64,000 nucleotides of DNA from Smittia aterrima (GCA_033063855.1 CP093831.1:25358001-25422000); one strand, 5' to 3'; counted from the stretch's first letter, positions 19,184-32,600 are shown. The notes: generated by a model from the letters alone, not told the origin. A program made the numbers and translations.

Positions 19184-19640
19184 CCACGAAATGTAATCTT
19201 AAGCGGCGATTGAAGTTTCTGTTTTGGGGGAGAAGAAGAAAAGAAAATTTATTATTTACACAACTCAACTCGACGATGGCCTCTGACGACTGTTATTATA
19301 TCATTTCTCGGGTTTCCTTTTAATTCCGAAGAAAACTTATTAAAAATCAACGAGAAAAGTAAAAAAAACTGCGTCAGAAAAAAATATTTAATCCGCAAAA
19401 TAAACAATTTTTGTTGGAGATCGAATTACGTTCTTTTTTTTGTTTAACCGAGCACAACGGGATGAGAGAGAAGGAAGGACTGAAATGTGAGTGTGAATAT
19501 ATTATTTGCCTTTTTTTACAACCCGAACACCACTCAACTCATCAGCAGGACACGACGGAGGGTGTTTATGCTGTTGCTGCACTTGAAAAAGGTTTCTCTT
19601 CTGCTCGTGATAAGAAGTTTCTGTTTTTTTAAGTTTTTAC
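19184..19640 (+). repeat. Direct repeat bounding the F-box pair, left copy
   Basis: The segment 19461-19640 is about 98% identical to 23434-23610, with a 4-bp and a 1-bp indel and one substitution. The outer part, 19184-19460, matches 23318-23433 only weakly and is longer. It directly abuts the 3' flank of the 610-aa F-box gene. The short open frames inside do not look coding. Confidence 0.85.
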
Positions 19641-19719
19641 TAATGTTATATAGAACTTTTAATAATTTTATTAAATTAAAATATAAATTATATTCAAGAC
19701 TTGTCCAACTCTATTTTTA

Positions 19720-21552
19720 TTAATATCTTGTTATTTTCTCGCTTATTTCCTTCAGTGATTCTCGGTCAATTCCTGTCAATTCACAAATTCCCAAGTCTTC
19801 AAATTTTCTTTTTATTTTTAGCAGAGTTTTTAATGTTTTTTGATCAATTGAGAAGATGCTGAGTTTTCTTATGTTTGGCATTGACTCCAATAAAAATTTC
19901 AGGCCCGCGGAGTTAACAAATGTTTTCAATCTCAGATGAGTCACTGAGGCGGAATATTTATTTGAAAGTTTGTTCTGGGAGAAAACACGAAAATGCTTTA
20001 GGCTGAGACTCCTCAGCTTTCTCATTTTCATGATCAAATTCAATATTTCTCTGTCGCAGGCCAATTCCATCGACAACTCCTCGAGATGATCACTTTGAGA
20101 TTTCAAAAAGTTTTGCAGATTTTGTCGAGCATTTTCCATAAGGATCCAAATGCATTCTTCATTTTCAGATCCGATCGATAATCGTTTTAGCTTGAATTGG
20201 ATTTCCTTCCAATCCTCGTTTATCAAAATGTGATTCGCGTTATTTGATGTCAGTTCAAGATTTGTAACAATCAGTTCATCAAATTTTTTTCCCATTGCCT
20301 CAATCGTTTCAAACAATTCTTGATTAAATGAGAAAATTTGGAGTTTTTTCAAGTTCGGCATTGACTTCAATAAAAATTTGAAGCTGGCGGCGCAAAGAGT
20401 TTCTTCCAATCTAAGTTCAGTGATCGACGAAGATATTTCATTGGGAACATGAAAAATTGCTTCGTCCTCCGACAAATTCGGAAAATATCTCAATCCAAGT
20501 CTCTTGAGCTTCGGCATTCTCATGATCAAGTTGAAGCATTCCAAGTATTTGTCAGTCCCCGAATAACAGCTTGGATCAAATTCTGTTACATCGAATAATT
20601 CTTCGAGATGATCGCTTTGTGACAAAAGAAAGCTCGGAAAGTTTGAACAAACATTTTGATTTGGAACTTCCAGAAATCTGAACGGTTTCAATGAATCTTT
20701 AAAGCTTACCGCAAAACTTTTGAGCTTGAATCCAAATTTAATTGAATGATCGTTTTCGAATATTAGACGCATGTCGTTAAGATTAAGTTTAAGACTCGTC
20801 AGCTGATCAAAGTTTTTGAGCATTTTCATGGAAACTTCTTTGCGGACTTCTCTTAATTCAAACTTCTCGACAGCAACAGCGTGTGACAAAATCGTAGCTA
20901 TTGAGGCTCTACTCTTTTCAAGTGTCAATTGCTTTAGCTTTGGAAACTGCCAAGAATCGTAAGTTGACTTCATACTTGGTTTTGGAAAGGATAACTTTGT
21001 TCTTCGTCCTATCGGAAAATTTTGAAAATATAATTTCGTGCTGAATTTTATGCCATCGAGAGTGAGTCTTTCAACTGTTGATTGGATTGATGAGAGCAAT
21101 TCCCATAAATCGATTTCAGTTTCGAATGAAGTGTTGACGAATCTAATTTCTTTCCACTCGCCAATCTTCTCGAAGAAGAATTTAAATTCCTGTTTGGTAA
21201 TCATCTTCGTTGTTGGTATTTCCCGGCTTCCTTCTTCGATTGAGCCTCCTTGGAATTCAATACACTGATAAATTCTTGAACTATTTGTCAGCAAACTATA
21301 ATCTTCCTGTTGTAGCGTCCGAATGTCGTTAAAAACAATTTTAATTTTCTTCATGATAACTTTCGATGATGCGATGAAATTGTACCAAGTTGAGCTGACT
21401 TCGGAAATCCTGACCAAATCGCCACCGTTTAAATGATGAAGAATAGTTTCAGGAACATCAAGAAATCGTGAGAAATATCCCAATGGATCCATGTTCTCAG
21501 TGTTTTCCTCTAAAGCTTCTGCGCTTGCTTTTCTTGCTGTGATCTTCTCCAT
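19720..21552 (-). CDS. F-box/leucine-rich-repeat protein, 610 aa
   Basis: Single coding exon. A short N-terminal extension (residues 1-20) leads into MDPLGYFSRFLDVPETILHH and an F-box at about 30-65 that retains the usual Trp (SSTWYNFI). The LRR domain has the same two large blocks as the 635-aa paralog at 4237-6144, including the matching stretches LLSQSDHLEELFDVTEF and NEISSSITELR. An SCF adaptor role is likely by family; the substrate is unknown. It follows the 427-aa F-box gene head-to-tail, 263 bp downstream on the minus strand. Its 5' flank carries the CAGGTAA/TTCTAAGAA block (21678-21695) and a CGTTCGATAAGGTAA block shared with the 635-aa gene. The LRRs are irregular, so repeat boundaries are approximate. 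Confidence 0.9.
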   Translation of the reverse strand: MEKITARKASAEALEENTENMDPLGYFSRFLDVPETILHHLNGGDLVRISEVSSTWYNFIASSKVIMKKIKIVFNDIRTLQQEDYSLLTNSSRIYQCIEFQGGSIEEGSREIPTTKMITKQEFKFFFEKIGEWKEIRFVNTSFETEIDLWELLSSIQSTVERLTLDGIKFSTKLYFQNFPIGRRTKLSFPKPSMKSTYDSWQFPKLKQLTLEKSRASIATILSHAVAVEKFELREVRKEVSMKMLKNFDQLTSLKLNLNDMRLIFENDHSIKFGFKLKSFAVSFKDSLKPFRFLEVPNQNVCSNFPSFLLSQSDHLEELFDVTEFDPSCYSGTDKYLECFNLIMRMPKLKRLGLRYFPNLSEDEAIFHVPNEISSSITELRLEETLCAASFKFLLKSMPNLKKLQIFSFNQELFETIEAMGKKFDELIVTNLELTSNNANHILINEDWKEIQFKLKRLSIGSENEECIWILMENARQNLQNFLKSQSDHLEELSMELACDREILNLIMKMRKLRSLSLKHFRVFSQNKLSNKYSASVTHLRLKTFVNSAGLKFLLESMPNIRKLSIFSIDQKTLKTLLKIKRKFEDLGICELTGIDRESLKEISEKITRY

Positions 21553-21815
21553 TTTGATTTTAAAAACGATTTTTTTTATATTTAAAAATATTTTCTAATC
21601 TTGAAGCAAGCGACTATTACCTTATCGAACGTTGAGACTAAACTGAGTCAAATGGGCAGAAAATTCTCTTTAAATTTTTACCTGACTTCTAAGAAGTGAA
21701 TCATCTTCATCGGAAAAACCAAGAACTAAATCTGCCAGTACAGTCAAACAAACATCTGAAAAATGAGGATCCAAATTTAAAAACTTCTTATTTTGCCGTT
21801 CAATGATCATTTTTA

Positions 21816-23099
21816 TTAGCAAACGGAATAACAATTATGATTTCTTGAATAATAAATTGTTATTTTCTCGCTTATTTCCATCAGAGACTCTCGGTCGACT
21901 CCTATCAACTCGTAAACTATTAATTCTTCAAACTTTCTTTTCATTGCGATCATCGTTTGAAATATTTCTTCATTAACCGAAAAGATTTGGAGTCTTTTCA
22001 CATTTGGCATTGATTGCAATAAAAATTTCATGGTAGCGTGCTTAGCTAATCGTTCTATCTTCAGATCAGTGATTGATGAAGATATTTCATTTGAATCATC
22101 AAAGATTGCTTCGTTCTCTGACAAATCCGGAAAATATCTTATTCCGAGTCTTTTGAGTTTTGGCATTCTCATGATCAATTTGAAGCTCTCCATGTCAAAA
22201 AATGGATCGCACACTGTTACATGAAGCAATTCCTCGAGATGATCGCTTTGAGATAGAATAAAGTTCAAAAAATTTGGATTAACTAGTTCATGAGAATCGA
22301 TCTCATAGCCAGCTATCCGAATGAAAAAACTCACCGAAAAACTCTTTAGTTTAAACTTAAATTCTTTCCAAGCTTCGTCTTTGAACAAGGAATACAAATC
22401 ATCAAAAAAGAGTTTAAGACTTGTCAGCTTATCAAAATTAATTAACATTTTCCCGGAAAGACTTTCGTGGATATTTTCTAGCTCAAGTTCTTCGATCGCA
22501 ATAGCATGAGATAAAATGTCGCCTGCAGTTGCTTGGGCTCCAATAAAACTCAATTTCTTCAATTTAGGAAACTGCCAAGAATCATACTTTGAAATCAAGG
22601 ATGGTCTTGGAAAGGTATAACATTTACCAAAAATAGTAGAATTATCCTCACTATCAGTTAAATTTGTTCCGAATAGGATGCCATCGAGAGTGATACTTTC
22701 AACTGTTGATTGGACTAACGAGAGTAATTCCCATAAATCGAGTTGATTTTCAAATCCAGTGTTGACAAATCCAATTTCTTTCCACTCGCGAGACTTCTCA
22801 AAGAAGAACTTGAATTCCCGTTCGGTAATCAGTCTCTTTAATAAGAATGAGCCTCTTCGGACTTCAATGCACTGATAACGCCTCGAACTTTTAATAAGCA
22901 AATCGTAATCTTCCGCTTTCAGATGATGGTTCCCAGCAAAAGCAATTTTAATGTTCTTCATTAAAACTTTCGATGAAGCGATAAAGTTGTAGTAGCTTGG
23001 ACTGACTTCTGAGAGGTTTATTAAATTTTTGCCGTTGAAGTGTTGAAAGATCATCCCAGGAATGTCGACAAAACTTGAGAAGTAAACCAAAGGATCCAT
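21816..23099 (-). CDS. Short F-box/leucine-rich-repeat protein, 427 aa
   Basis: Single coding exon starting directly at MDPLVYFSSF, with an F-box at about residues 9-45 (FQHFNGKNLINLSEVS, Tyr in place of Trp) and then LRR units. Compared with the 610- and 635-aa paralogs it lacks one of the two internal blocks of about 170 residues. It runs past the paralogs' stop position, adding SRNHNCYSVC. The same extension sequence is present in the remnant at 3795-3955, so the longer end was shared by an older member. First gene of the F-box pair on the minus strand. CAGGTAA (TTACCTG on plus) lies at 23237-23243, 138 bp upstream of the ATG. Confidence 0.88.
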   Translation of the reverse strand: MDPLVYFSSFVDIPGMIFQHFNGKNLINLSEVSPSYYNFIASSKVLMKNIKIAFAGNHHLKAEDYDLLIKSSRRYQCIEVRRGSFLLKRLITEREFKFFFEKSREWKEIGFVNTGFENQLDLWELLSLVQSTVESITLDGILFGTNLTDSEDNSTIFGKCYTFPRPSLISKYDSWQFPKLKKLSFIGAQATAGDILSHAIAIEELELENIHESLSGKMLINFDKLTSLKLFFDDLYSLFKDEAWKEFKFKLKSFSVSFFIRIAGYEIDSHELVNPNFLNFILSQSDHLEELLHVTVCDPFFDMESFKLIMRMPKLKRLGIRYFPDLSENEAIFDDSNEISSSITDLKIERLAKHATMKFLLQSMPNVKRLQIFSVNEEIFQTMIAMKRKFEELIVYELIGVDRESLMEISEKITIYYSRNHNCYSVC

Positions 23100-23317
23100 T
23101 TTAGTCTCTGCCTAGAATAGAAACTGATTGAGAATAAATATTTCTGAAATCTTCAAGCGAGCGTGCAAACCTTATCGAATGCTGAGAGTAAACTGAGTGA
23201 AATTGTCAGAAAATTTATTTTGCTTTGGAGTTAATTTTACCTGAAATGGAAAATCCCAGAAAATATTCTAGATGAGAGGTAGGCACGACTTACAACTTTA
23301 CAAGAAGATTCAGATGT

Positions 23318-23610
23318 CCAAGCCACGAAATATAATTAAAGTTGGTTAGGAAAAAAATCAATTCGGTGATGGCCGCTCAGAAAATAAACATTTTGTTTGA
23401 AATCAAATAACGACTTTTTTTAAGTTGCACAACGCGATGAGAGAGAAGGACTGAAATGTGAGTGTGAATATATTATTTGCCTTTTTTTACAACCCGAACA
23501 CCACTCAACTCATCAGCAGGACACGACGGAGGGTGTTTATGCTGTTGCTGCACTTGAAAAAGGTTTCTCCTCTGCTCGTGATAAGAAGTTTCTGTTTTTT
23601 AAGTTTTTAC
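23318..23610 (+). repeat. Direct repeat bounding the F-box pair, right copy
   Basis: Right-hand partner of 19184-19640. The part 23434-23610 is almost identical to 19461-19640, whereas 23318-23433 is a deleted and diverged version of 19184-19460. It begins about 220 bp upstream of the 427-aa F-box gene start. Confidence 0.85.
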
Positions 23611-26600
23611 GGATTCGAGAAGATAAATCAAAAATCCAAACAAGACAGAGACAACGCCAATTGGTTCCACTTTGTCATCGAGACATTTGCGAGCATTAAT
23701 TTCGATGCCACGACATAATTATTTTTCCACTTCTCTGCTCTTGTTTTCCACAACAATTGTTGAAACTTTTTTTTTCACTTTTTTCGGGGGAATCGGAAAT
23801 TTATTTCCAAATTATGCAAAAGAAGTTCAACGACGACTCATAAATTACAAAAGTTTTTTTCTTCTGTGTTCGCTGTGTCACAATGAAAGGCATGAAATGT
23901 TGTCGAGCTGTGCTTCAGACGTTTGCATCTCATCTGTTTGATGATGACGAGGAATCGGAAAGAAGATGAATTTCGCCCTTAAGATGTTTACCTTTTGTCA
24001 TTGTTGACGGTATATCAATTCATTTTTTTTACAAGAGCAAGTCGCATTTCAGCATAAGTAATCATCTTTTTGAAGATTCCTCGTCTCCTTTTCACATGAA
24101 CGTTGAACAATGAGCAGCTTCTGAAAAATATACTTTAATGGAAATTGGTTTCTTCTTCTTCATCTTCGGCATCAAAAAATTTTCCTTTTCATCGACTAAA
24201 TCTTCGTTATTGAAATGCAAATGTCGATGGGTGTTCACCTCGAAATGCGACATCGTGTAAGAACCGTGTTCAAGATTACATGTGGAGGGATTCTTCAGAA
24301 AATGCCTTGAACTTGAGAGCGAGTCTTGAGAACGTCTCGAAAGGGTGTGGGACCGTCATTCCTTCCGTATCACTCGCAATGTTACGATTTCAAAAGAAAG
24401 AGAGAATTTTTATGACGACGCCAAGTACACTTGATGTGAATGTTGCTTTCAATTACAATAAACCACTCGAAACGTTCACCCAGACATCGTCAAGTCTTAC
24501 TGACAAATTAATCCTGATGTCTCTCTCTCTTCCCCCTGAAGAAAATGTAAAGTTCAATGTTAAACGTCCCTTTGCCTAATCCAACTCTCTCATCGCTTGA
24601 AATTCAATATCGCTTCAGCAGGTGTTGAACAATGGCTAAGGAGAATAATTCTAATTTCTCATCCAACAATGAGAATTAAATTGAAAACGACATGGGAAAG
24701 AAGATTTTATTTCGTAAGAACGTTCACTCGAAGCGTCTCTTAAGTGGTCTCTTCAGTTGCTTTCTAGCTGTGTAAATAAATTCATCACGACATCATAACC
24801 CGATCTATTAAATAGTTTTCCATTGTTGCTGTGCGATCGCATAATGAAACGACGACGATGTGTGTAAGAAAATATCCTTTTGTTGAGACACTTGAAACGA
24901 ACGATACAAAAAGTTGCTTCGCTCCCTCTCATCGACTGTAACGATATTTTGATGAATACACTTGAACATGGTAACGCATAATTGCTCGATTTTTTTTTTC
25001 GTCGTCGATTTGATCTAGGGAGACATTACACGATCTTACGTGTGAGAAAAATATTTTGACCACCTGGCGGTCTCTCTGCTTAGAGATAATCGCTCGGGTC
25101 TTTACACCTACGAAGAAAACGACCATATCGAAATAAAATCAACCATAACTTCCTGTTCCCACCTCACTTGGACGAAAAGTAAAGCACCGAGAGGTAAAAA
25201 ATTTAATTATCATATCAAATTGAATTACGGAAAAAGTGAATTCACGAGAGGGAAGTTTCTAATTGATTTCCATGTAAAGTTATATCCTTTCGGAACTTCC
25301 TCAATCTATTAATTAAATGAGCATTAGGCTTTGTTTTTTCAACGAGTGATAAAGACTGCAATTAAATTTTACAGGTCAATAGTTCAGTGAGCAACGAAAC
25401 AAAACTAAAAGTTTCAATCAGATAAAAGTCTTTTAGATTCTAGTTTGAGCGTCGTCGTTGTAACGTTGTAAATTTTAATCCAATTAGATGCGACCAGCAG
25501 CAAAAAACAGACGTTAATGCAATTTGAGGAGGGAAGCAATTAAAAGTCTAACCCTTTTCAGATTTTTTTTTTCTGCTTTCTCCGCTGTGGCATTAAGTTT
25601 TCGACTTATAAATTCTGTTTTACTCTGCACGCTGCGAAGAGAACGTTGAGAATTAAAGGATGACAGCTCCGTTGTCTTATTTACTTTCTTGAGCGTGTAG
25701 AACAAAAGTCTTTACCGTTTTCAAAACTTGTGATGATTTGAAGACGTCCCACTGCTCCTTACGAACAACGAAAATAAAAGTAAAGAAGTCATAAGGCTTT
25801 CAAATCTTTTGTTAATTGGGGGTTATTATTTTTTATTGCTTCGGTTGATTGTTTATTTTTTTGCTAATGAGTTTTTTTCTTCGAGGGCTTTTCATGCGAA
25901 GGAAGAAAAAGATTTTAAATTCTTTTGAGTTTGCAATGAGAAATTGAAGTCAAAATCACTTCAAAGTTAATCTTAAAGTTCGTCACTTTCTGAGAGACAA
26001 ATCCTCCAGAGAAAAAGCCCTTTCATCACTCATTCCACTTGATGTCTCTCCTCTCAACGCCGCTGACGTTTGTAAGCATGAAAATTAAATATTTTTTTCT
26101 AGCAATCTCGACTTGCAATTGTAAAAATATTAAAAATGAATGTTTTTTCAGTAATTAGCGGCGGGCTGAAGCTGTTAAAAGTTCTACATGAAATGATTTA
26201 TGATTTTTGCAAAACTCTGTATGCTAAGACATTTAATTAATTCATTTTTAATGGAATCATTCTGATGAATGTGTTTTTTGCCATTGAGCTTTCAACCCCA
26301 GAAGATCGCAACCATGGACTCGTTAGACATTGAAGCTCGACATCTAAATTAATCGCTCAGAATCCTGGCCTGGGGACAGACTTCGCTTCTTCATCCATTA
26401 ACATATGAAATGAAAATTTCAATGATTTTGAATTTCAATTAAACAATGTGCGAGTTGTGTTGAAATTTCCATTACATTCCGCGTAACAAACGGAAAAAAA
26501 ACTCCTCCGCCTCTTGCCGGAGTGTGACTCAAACAATTTCCTCGCATTTTTATAGTCGCTCGACCGAATTTTTTTTTGTGTATTCAACTGCTGCTGAATG

Positions 26601-29600
26601 TCGAATGGAAAAAAGATTGAAAAGGATATTTCGTAGATGTCAACAATTTAATTAAAATCATCCACCTCTCTGGTCAAATGGCCAGGATAATTCAGATAGA
26701 GGGCGACTAGTGAAAGAGTTTTCTTATTATTCAATCGAACGTTTAGTCGCCTAAAGCCAACACTTTCACTCAATTGAGAAAGAAGCCTTCAAGTGCGATA
26801 AAAACTTGTTAACACAAAAAAGTTGTTTTCCGTCTAAACTTTACTCAATTGTTTTTAAAGCTTGAAGAGAAGTAGAAAATGTCATTAAAGGAATTGGATT
26901 TGAAGTTTGTTCGTTTACAAACTTTTCGAATAATCGAAGCTTTCATTGGCTTCTTCACAGCTTTTGGCAGCAAACACTGAGTGAGAGAGAGAGAGAAATA
27001 TCCAATATTTATGCTAATCATAAAACAATAAATTGCGATCTCAATGAAAACTTTTCCCTCGCTCAACCCATTTCACATTCTCTTTGTCACTTTCGGTTTA
27101 TTTAACAAACGGTTTCCTCCGTCGAGCGAAGAAGTTTTTCTTGTGCAAAGCAAATAAATGTTTTTAAGGAAAAACATGCATGAGATGTGTGGAAATTAAA
27201 TTTATGGATCTTTTATAGTTTTCTCATGAATTTCTGTTGTTTTTCTTTGCGCTCAAGGCGACGACGATGGAGTTGACACCCCCCAAGTCGACGTCGACTC
27301 TCTTTTGTTTGTTGAGAGCTTAAAAATTTCTGCTTGATGTACTAATTCGATTTGATATTGTGTCGGGGCGAAGTTGAAAGTGTATTATTGCATAAATATG
27401 TTGAAAGGCGCCAGAAAAATATTTTCGCCTCTGAAGGAAGAGGAGACAAAAGTTTCCTGATTAAACCATCGTAATGCGAAGCAATATTTCTAAAGGAACC
27501 TATAAATTAGTTGTTATCTGCACCGAGACGATAAACAAAAGAACGAAAATATATTCATGAGTTGAAAAATGTTTTCTTGGCGCAAAAATTGAATTTTCAT
27601 GCTTTGACGACAGCCACCCTAGTCGCCGTTGTCTATCTGATGATGCTTAAATACGGATTCACTCTAATTATCATTTCAAAGCTTAAGAATTGTGTACACA
27701 ACAACCGAACCAAAGGAAAATATTTCGAGAGATAACAAAAGCCAAGAAAGCGAAGCAAAGCATGTTAAGACGTGTCGGCTGTTGGTTGTACCTGTAACGT
27801 CAATTTTACGGAAATCAAACAATGAACCGAACGATAAAGGATGCAACATGAAACCTTAAATTGCCTCGGAGCTCTCTTCGTTGTCTTTTTAAATGCGAAA
27901 TGAAAAGGAAGAAGGAAAATCATGATTTTTTATGGATTTCTGCTTCTTGCAGACACTCTGACTGAGACTGACCTTTCACAAGTAGTTGGATCGCTTTAAT
28001 AGTCGATATTTAGGGCTTCACCACTCCATTCTCTTCCCTTATCTCGTCTCCTTCTCTTCGATATATATTTTCTTAAAAAATAATAATAAACATCACAAAT
28101 CCATTAATTTTTGTTCCTTTTTTTCGTTCGTCTCTCACTCTTGTCGAAGAAAAAATTGGGTTTAAGGCAATTGCGCATTAGTAACGTATACACAGCATTC
28201 AGTGATTCATTTGGGTTGTAGATTTATTTTTTACGGCCGATTTTTGTTTGTCCATTTTTATGTTTTTTTATTTTCACCATTTTTTTTTATCTCTCGCTCT
28301 CTGGCTCTGTGGATTGAAGCCACAGGTGTTCAATATAATAGCGCAAGAGGTTTCTTCTTTCTTCGTCTTTCTTTTCGTTGTTGCCTGGCAGACACTTGTT
28401 AAATTAAATACACGAGGAGGAAGAAGAGAGAGAGAGGAAGGAGGGCGATGTATGTCGAAACTTTTCTCGAGATTTTGATAAATTTCGTGAGATAACGTTG
28501 GGCTGGGCTGATTCGCTTTGTGCGTGGTTTTGACATGAAACTTTCTCGCGTTTGCTGTCCCAAATCATGCGGAGTAATCAAATCTTTCGAAGAACAAATG
28601 AGTTATTGCCTCATCAACTTGGTTATTAGTCAATGATTTGTTCACTGTGATCCGCGATATTCTCGACTTCTTCTTTCGTTTCTATTTATTCAATTTCGTT
28701 TCATTTTAATTACAATGAGATAGCGAGTTGTGGAAAAGAAGAGATTTCGTGGCATTAAGAGACGAGATTTAACAAATTTATCTTTTTACGGACTATTGAG
28801 GCCCAGTCAAGCGTTTCAAGCGTGTAATGGAAGTAGTTTCTGACGGGTGAGACTTCTCTTTCTTTTGGTATAATTGGAATAATAAACAGTTGAAGCCTTT
28901 TCTTTAATTTCAAATTAAGACTCGACGTCTCGATTATATTTTGTTTCTTCTTTCCTTTCTTCTCCTGTTTCTCTTAATACGATGTCGTTCGAGAGATGAC
29001 GTGAAAAGAAAACGAAAGATCTTCCATAACGAATCTTTCAAAAGCTACTGCGTTACCCGAAAATCCGAAAATCATAAACCCAATCAGAAATATTCTCGAT
29101 TCAAATGTTCTCCGTTGTGTTTCATGTTGAGCTGAAAGATTTCTCGAGAACGTTAAAGAATAATCAAAACTCGCTTGGATAAAGAGGAAAGAAAAGGCAA
29201 AAAATTGAAAGAGACTTTGGATGAGATGACTTTGGTTTGAAGGCTCTTTTCGTTTTTCGCTTGTGGAGTCTTCAAATTATTCGAGAGATAGACACACAAA
29301 CTTTTAATTCTCATTCACGAAAAAATCCTTTTAAACTCAAACAAATGATTTCACGTGAAAGGAGTAAAGTTTCGTTTCAATTTTTTTTTATTTGAATACA
29401 CAAGTTTATAAATTAAGGCAGACGTAGGATAAAGGAGAGAAGAAGCAATGGTCTGAAGATATTGATTAAACAGCAGATTAAACTACAATCGTGTCGATTG
29501 GATTAAGACGAGTAGCAGTTTATCGATCGAAGAGAGAGAAAAAAAAGTTCTAATCGAAAAGATTTAATTTGATTATTAACGATAAATGAGCAGCTCATTT

Positions 29601-32600
29601 TTCTTTCTCGAACTTTTCACGAGTAGAGCAAAGAAGCAGTTAATGTAATTACGGCGATGAAAAATGTCATTGAGACATAATGGCCCTGCATCGTATGTTG
29701 TTAGATTGGAGTTTAATTGCTAATATTTATCAAGCTAGAACTTTATTTCTTCTCATCTCTCGAGAAGGCAGTAGCTCAGAAATAATTATCTAGAATCATT
29801 CCTTGTCTTGCAAATCTTTAGATCTGCAATCTGTTTACTCAACAGTGAAGAGATCAGTTCATTAAGACTCTTTTTCTTTATTAATAACAATCAACAAAGA
29901 AACTACACGCACGTCGTCGTCTTCGTCTACGATGAAGCAGCAAAAATCAAAAGGAAGACGAGAAATCATGATTGAGACTTGCGAGACTTCTTTGACATGG
30001 TTAAATGAAACGACGTATAATTGCACCATCGATGGAAATGGCTCTCGTTGGTGTGTGCACGAAGAGAGTCCAAGACAAGCCGAAGCGAAGATATCAAAAC
30101 CTTTATAAATGTAAATTTGAACTTACGAGAAGAGAAAAAGAAATAAGAAACTTGAACTTTATGCATTAAAACCATGATTGTTGTTAAATAAACGATCAAA
30201 AGACGCACGTGCAGTCAAGACCTGTTTTTACCTCTGATTCTTTTCCTCTGTTGTTGCTTCGAACTTACAGTTCTTGTGGCTGCGAGACGAGAGTCGTTGC
30301 TGGGGAGGAAAGAGGCAATTCAATTTATCGTGTTTTAACTTCTTGTCTTTTTCGTGAGCTCTCTTTCTCTTTGCTGCTTTGCCCATTCTCGTAGGAAGAT
30401 GCGGGACAAGGAGGAGAAGTTTCTTTCGCGCTTGAAATTATACGAGCAAGCGCCCGTTGCGATAGAATCGTGATCAGAAAGCATTAATACAACTGACCAT
30501 AATTAATGTATTTATCAATAACTCACGAAACGAACGCCAAATCCCGTTTCTTCGTTATTTGAATACTTTTACGGATTTTAGAGTTTTTCTCTGTTTTTGG
30601 GAGAAGCCAGCCAGCAGTTTCATGCTCCATAATTCATTCGACTCTTGTTCCACAAAAATACATTACGATGGTGTTCATAATGCGATGATATGTTGTGTTC
30701 TTGAGTGGATTATAATGCCACAGTGAGAAGCACTTTGCATAGAAATCGTTCTCGTTAGAGTGTGAATCTCTCTTTCTGTCTCGTTTCAGAGAAAAAAAAA
30801 TGTTTTTTGCATAATATTTCGATTAAAATAAATTGTGTAATGAAAATTTATTGAGCAAACAAAAGTTTCTGGGCAACTCTTTCGGTCAACTCTTTTGGAC
30901 AATCTCTCTAAGCGATTAAATGTATTGGAAGTTATTAATATAAATAGTTCCATTTGAGGCGGTCGAGGACCATCACTAAACGCAGTGCAGTTTAAAAGTG
31001 ATAAATGTCGATTAAGGGAGAGATTTATCAAAGGACAATTCCAGCTGACACGCTCAATGGATGAGAGACATTAACACCCCGTTTATTAAAAATCAATTTC
31101 TTTTATTTACACTTTTTATTCTCGTCTGTTGATAATTGATCTCAACACGACAACATTTTGTATTTTATTTTTTAAACATCAGTTCTGTGATATTTTTAAA
31201 AACGACACTTGTAACAACACAAAGCCAACAGTTCGAGGGTTAAACACAAAACTTTTGTTTCCATCTCGTCATCATTTTTCAGTTCTGCAGCTGAAATCGT
31301 TTCCACTTTATCAAATTTCTCGGTGAAAAATTAAAAATAATAAATAACGGTTCTAATAATGCCATTGACCGCAAAGGAGTCAGCGCTCATTAACAACTTT
31401 GTTGAGCGAATGAAAGGATGACTTTCAATTGAAGAATTCTTCAAGGATCATTTGCGCCAAAACAGCAAAACAAATCCAAGAAAAAAATATCAGCCAGGGG
31501 TCGATTTCATCCCGAGACTGTTTTTTATGATTTTTTTTTTGTAAATAAATAAAAAAAAGTTTGTGGAGATAAAAAATTACATTCAAGGGTTGAGTCTATT
31601 GTCTCCGCTTGAGATTTATATTAGGAACTTCTCTCGTTTAATGAGCTATAACAAAACAGATTCTCGGCTGCTTTTCGCTGTGCTATCGATAAGTGATTTT
31701 TAAATTGCCAAAAAAAAAATCAACAACGAGAGATAATCAATTTGATCTTGATAAACAATGACACTTCAAAAGTTATTAAACACATGGCGAGATATTATCG
31801 TTGAGGCTTGCGATGAAATGGTGAAAGTCAAGTGTCTCGACATAACACGAGAGAAAGAGTCTGCTCAGCATTAGAACTCATTTATAATCGTTTAACTGCC
31901 AGAGATTCAAATGCGTGCTACGAACCTGAAGAGTTTGTCTTTCGCCTTCTTTTTTTGAGCTATCAAACAACAAAAACCAGAGAGCAAGCTCAAGTAAAAA
32001 AGATTAGATAACACTAAACATCTGTAGAGCATCATATTTCGAAGCTTTGAACACTTATGACATGATTTCTTCGTCTTTCTTTACGTTACAAATCATCTAT
32101 GCACGCCTTTCATTCGAAAGACATTTCACTGCAAGTTTGAGAACATTTCAACTCGAATCTCATTGGAAAAAATTCTAACCGTGCAAACACACTTGTTTAA
32201 CTAAACATGTCATGTAACTCGAGACTATTTTGAGCGTTTTTTGCGCAGTTCTGAAGCATGAACATGCATCGCAAGTTGTTGAAGAAGGAAGAAAAAAAAA
32301 TCTGGAAATGTGTCAAAATACTCAAATATCAGATAATCTTCTAAAAGGGTTTTACTTTCAAGTGATGATAATTGTCTATTAAACGTAAACATTTATTATC
32401 GTTCACTCTTTCCTCCTTCTCTTTCAGCTTGAGGAAGAGAATTATCTGACAGAGCAAACATCACGCACGAAATGTTCGTTATTCTTCTCCGCTTTTTTTT
32501 TGGGACGATATCTGGTCACAAAGAATAAAGAAAAGAAAAGTTTAAGAAGTGACTTGATTTGTTTCTCATCTTCTTAGATCTTGAGGTCACTGGCGACATC

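Noticed and set aside
19487..19723. Open frame MSVNILFAFF... inside the direct repeat, also at 23458-23718
   Set aside because: It begins at a non-ATG codon, the 3' part differs between the copies, and the sequence is better explained as a non-coding repeat.
21595..21620. 5'-UTR intron in the 610-aa F-box gene at the conserved GATAAG|GTAA donor
   Set aside because: The only nearby acceptor gives a 26-bp intron, too short to be spliced.
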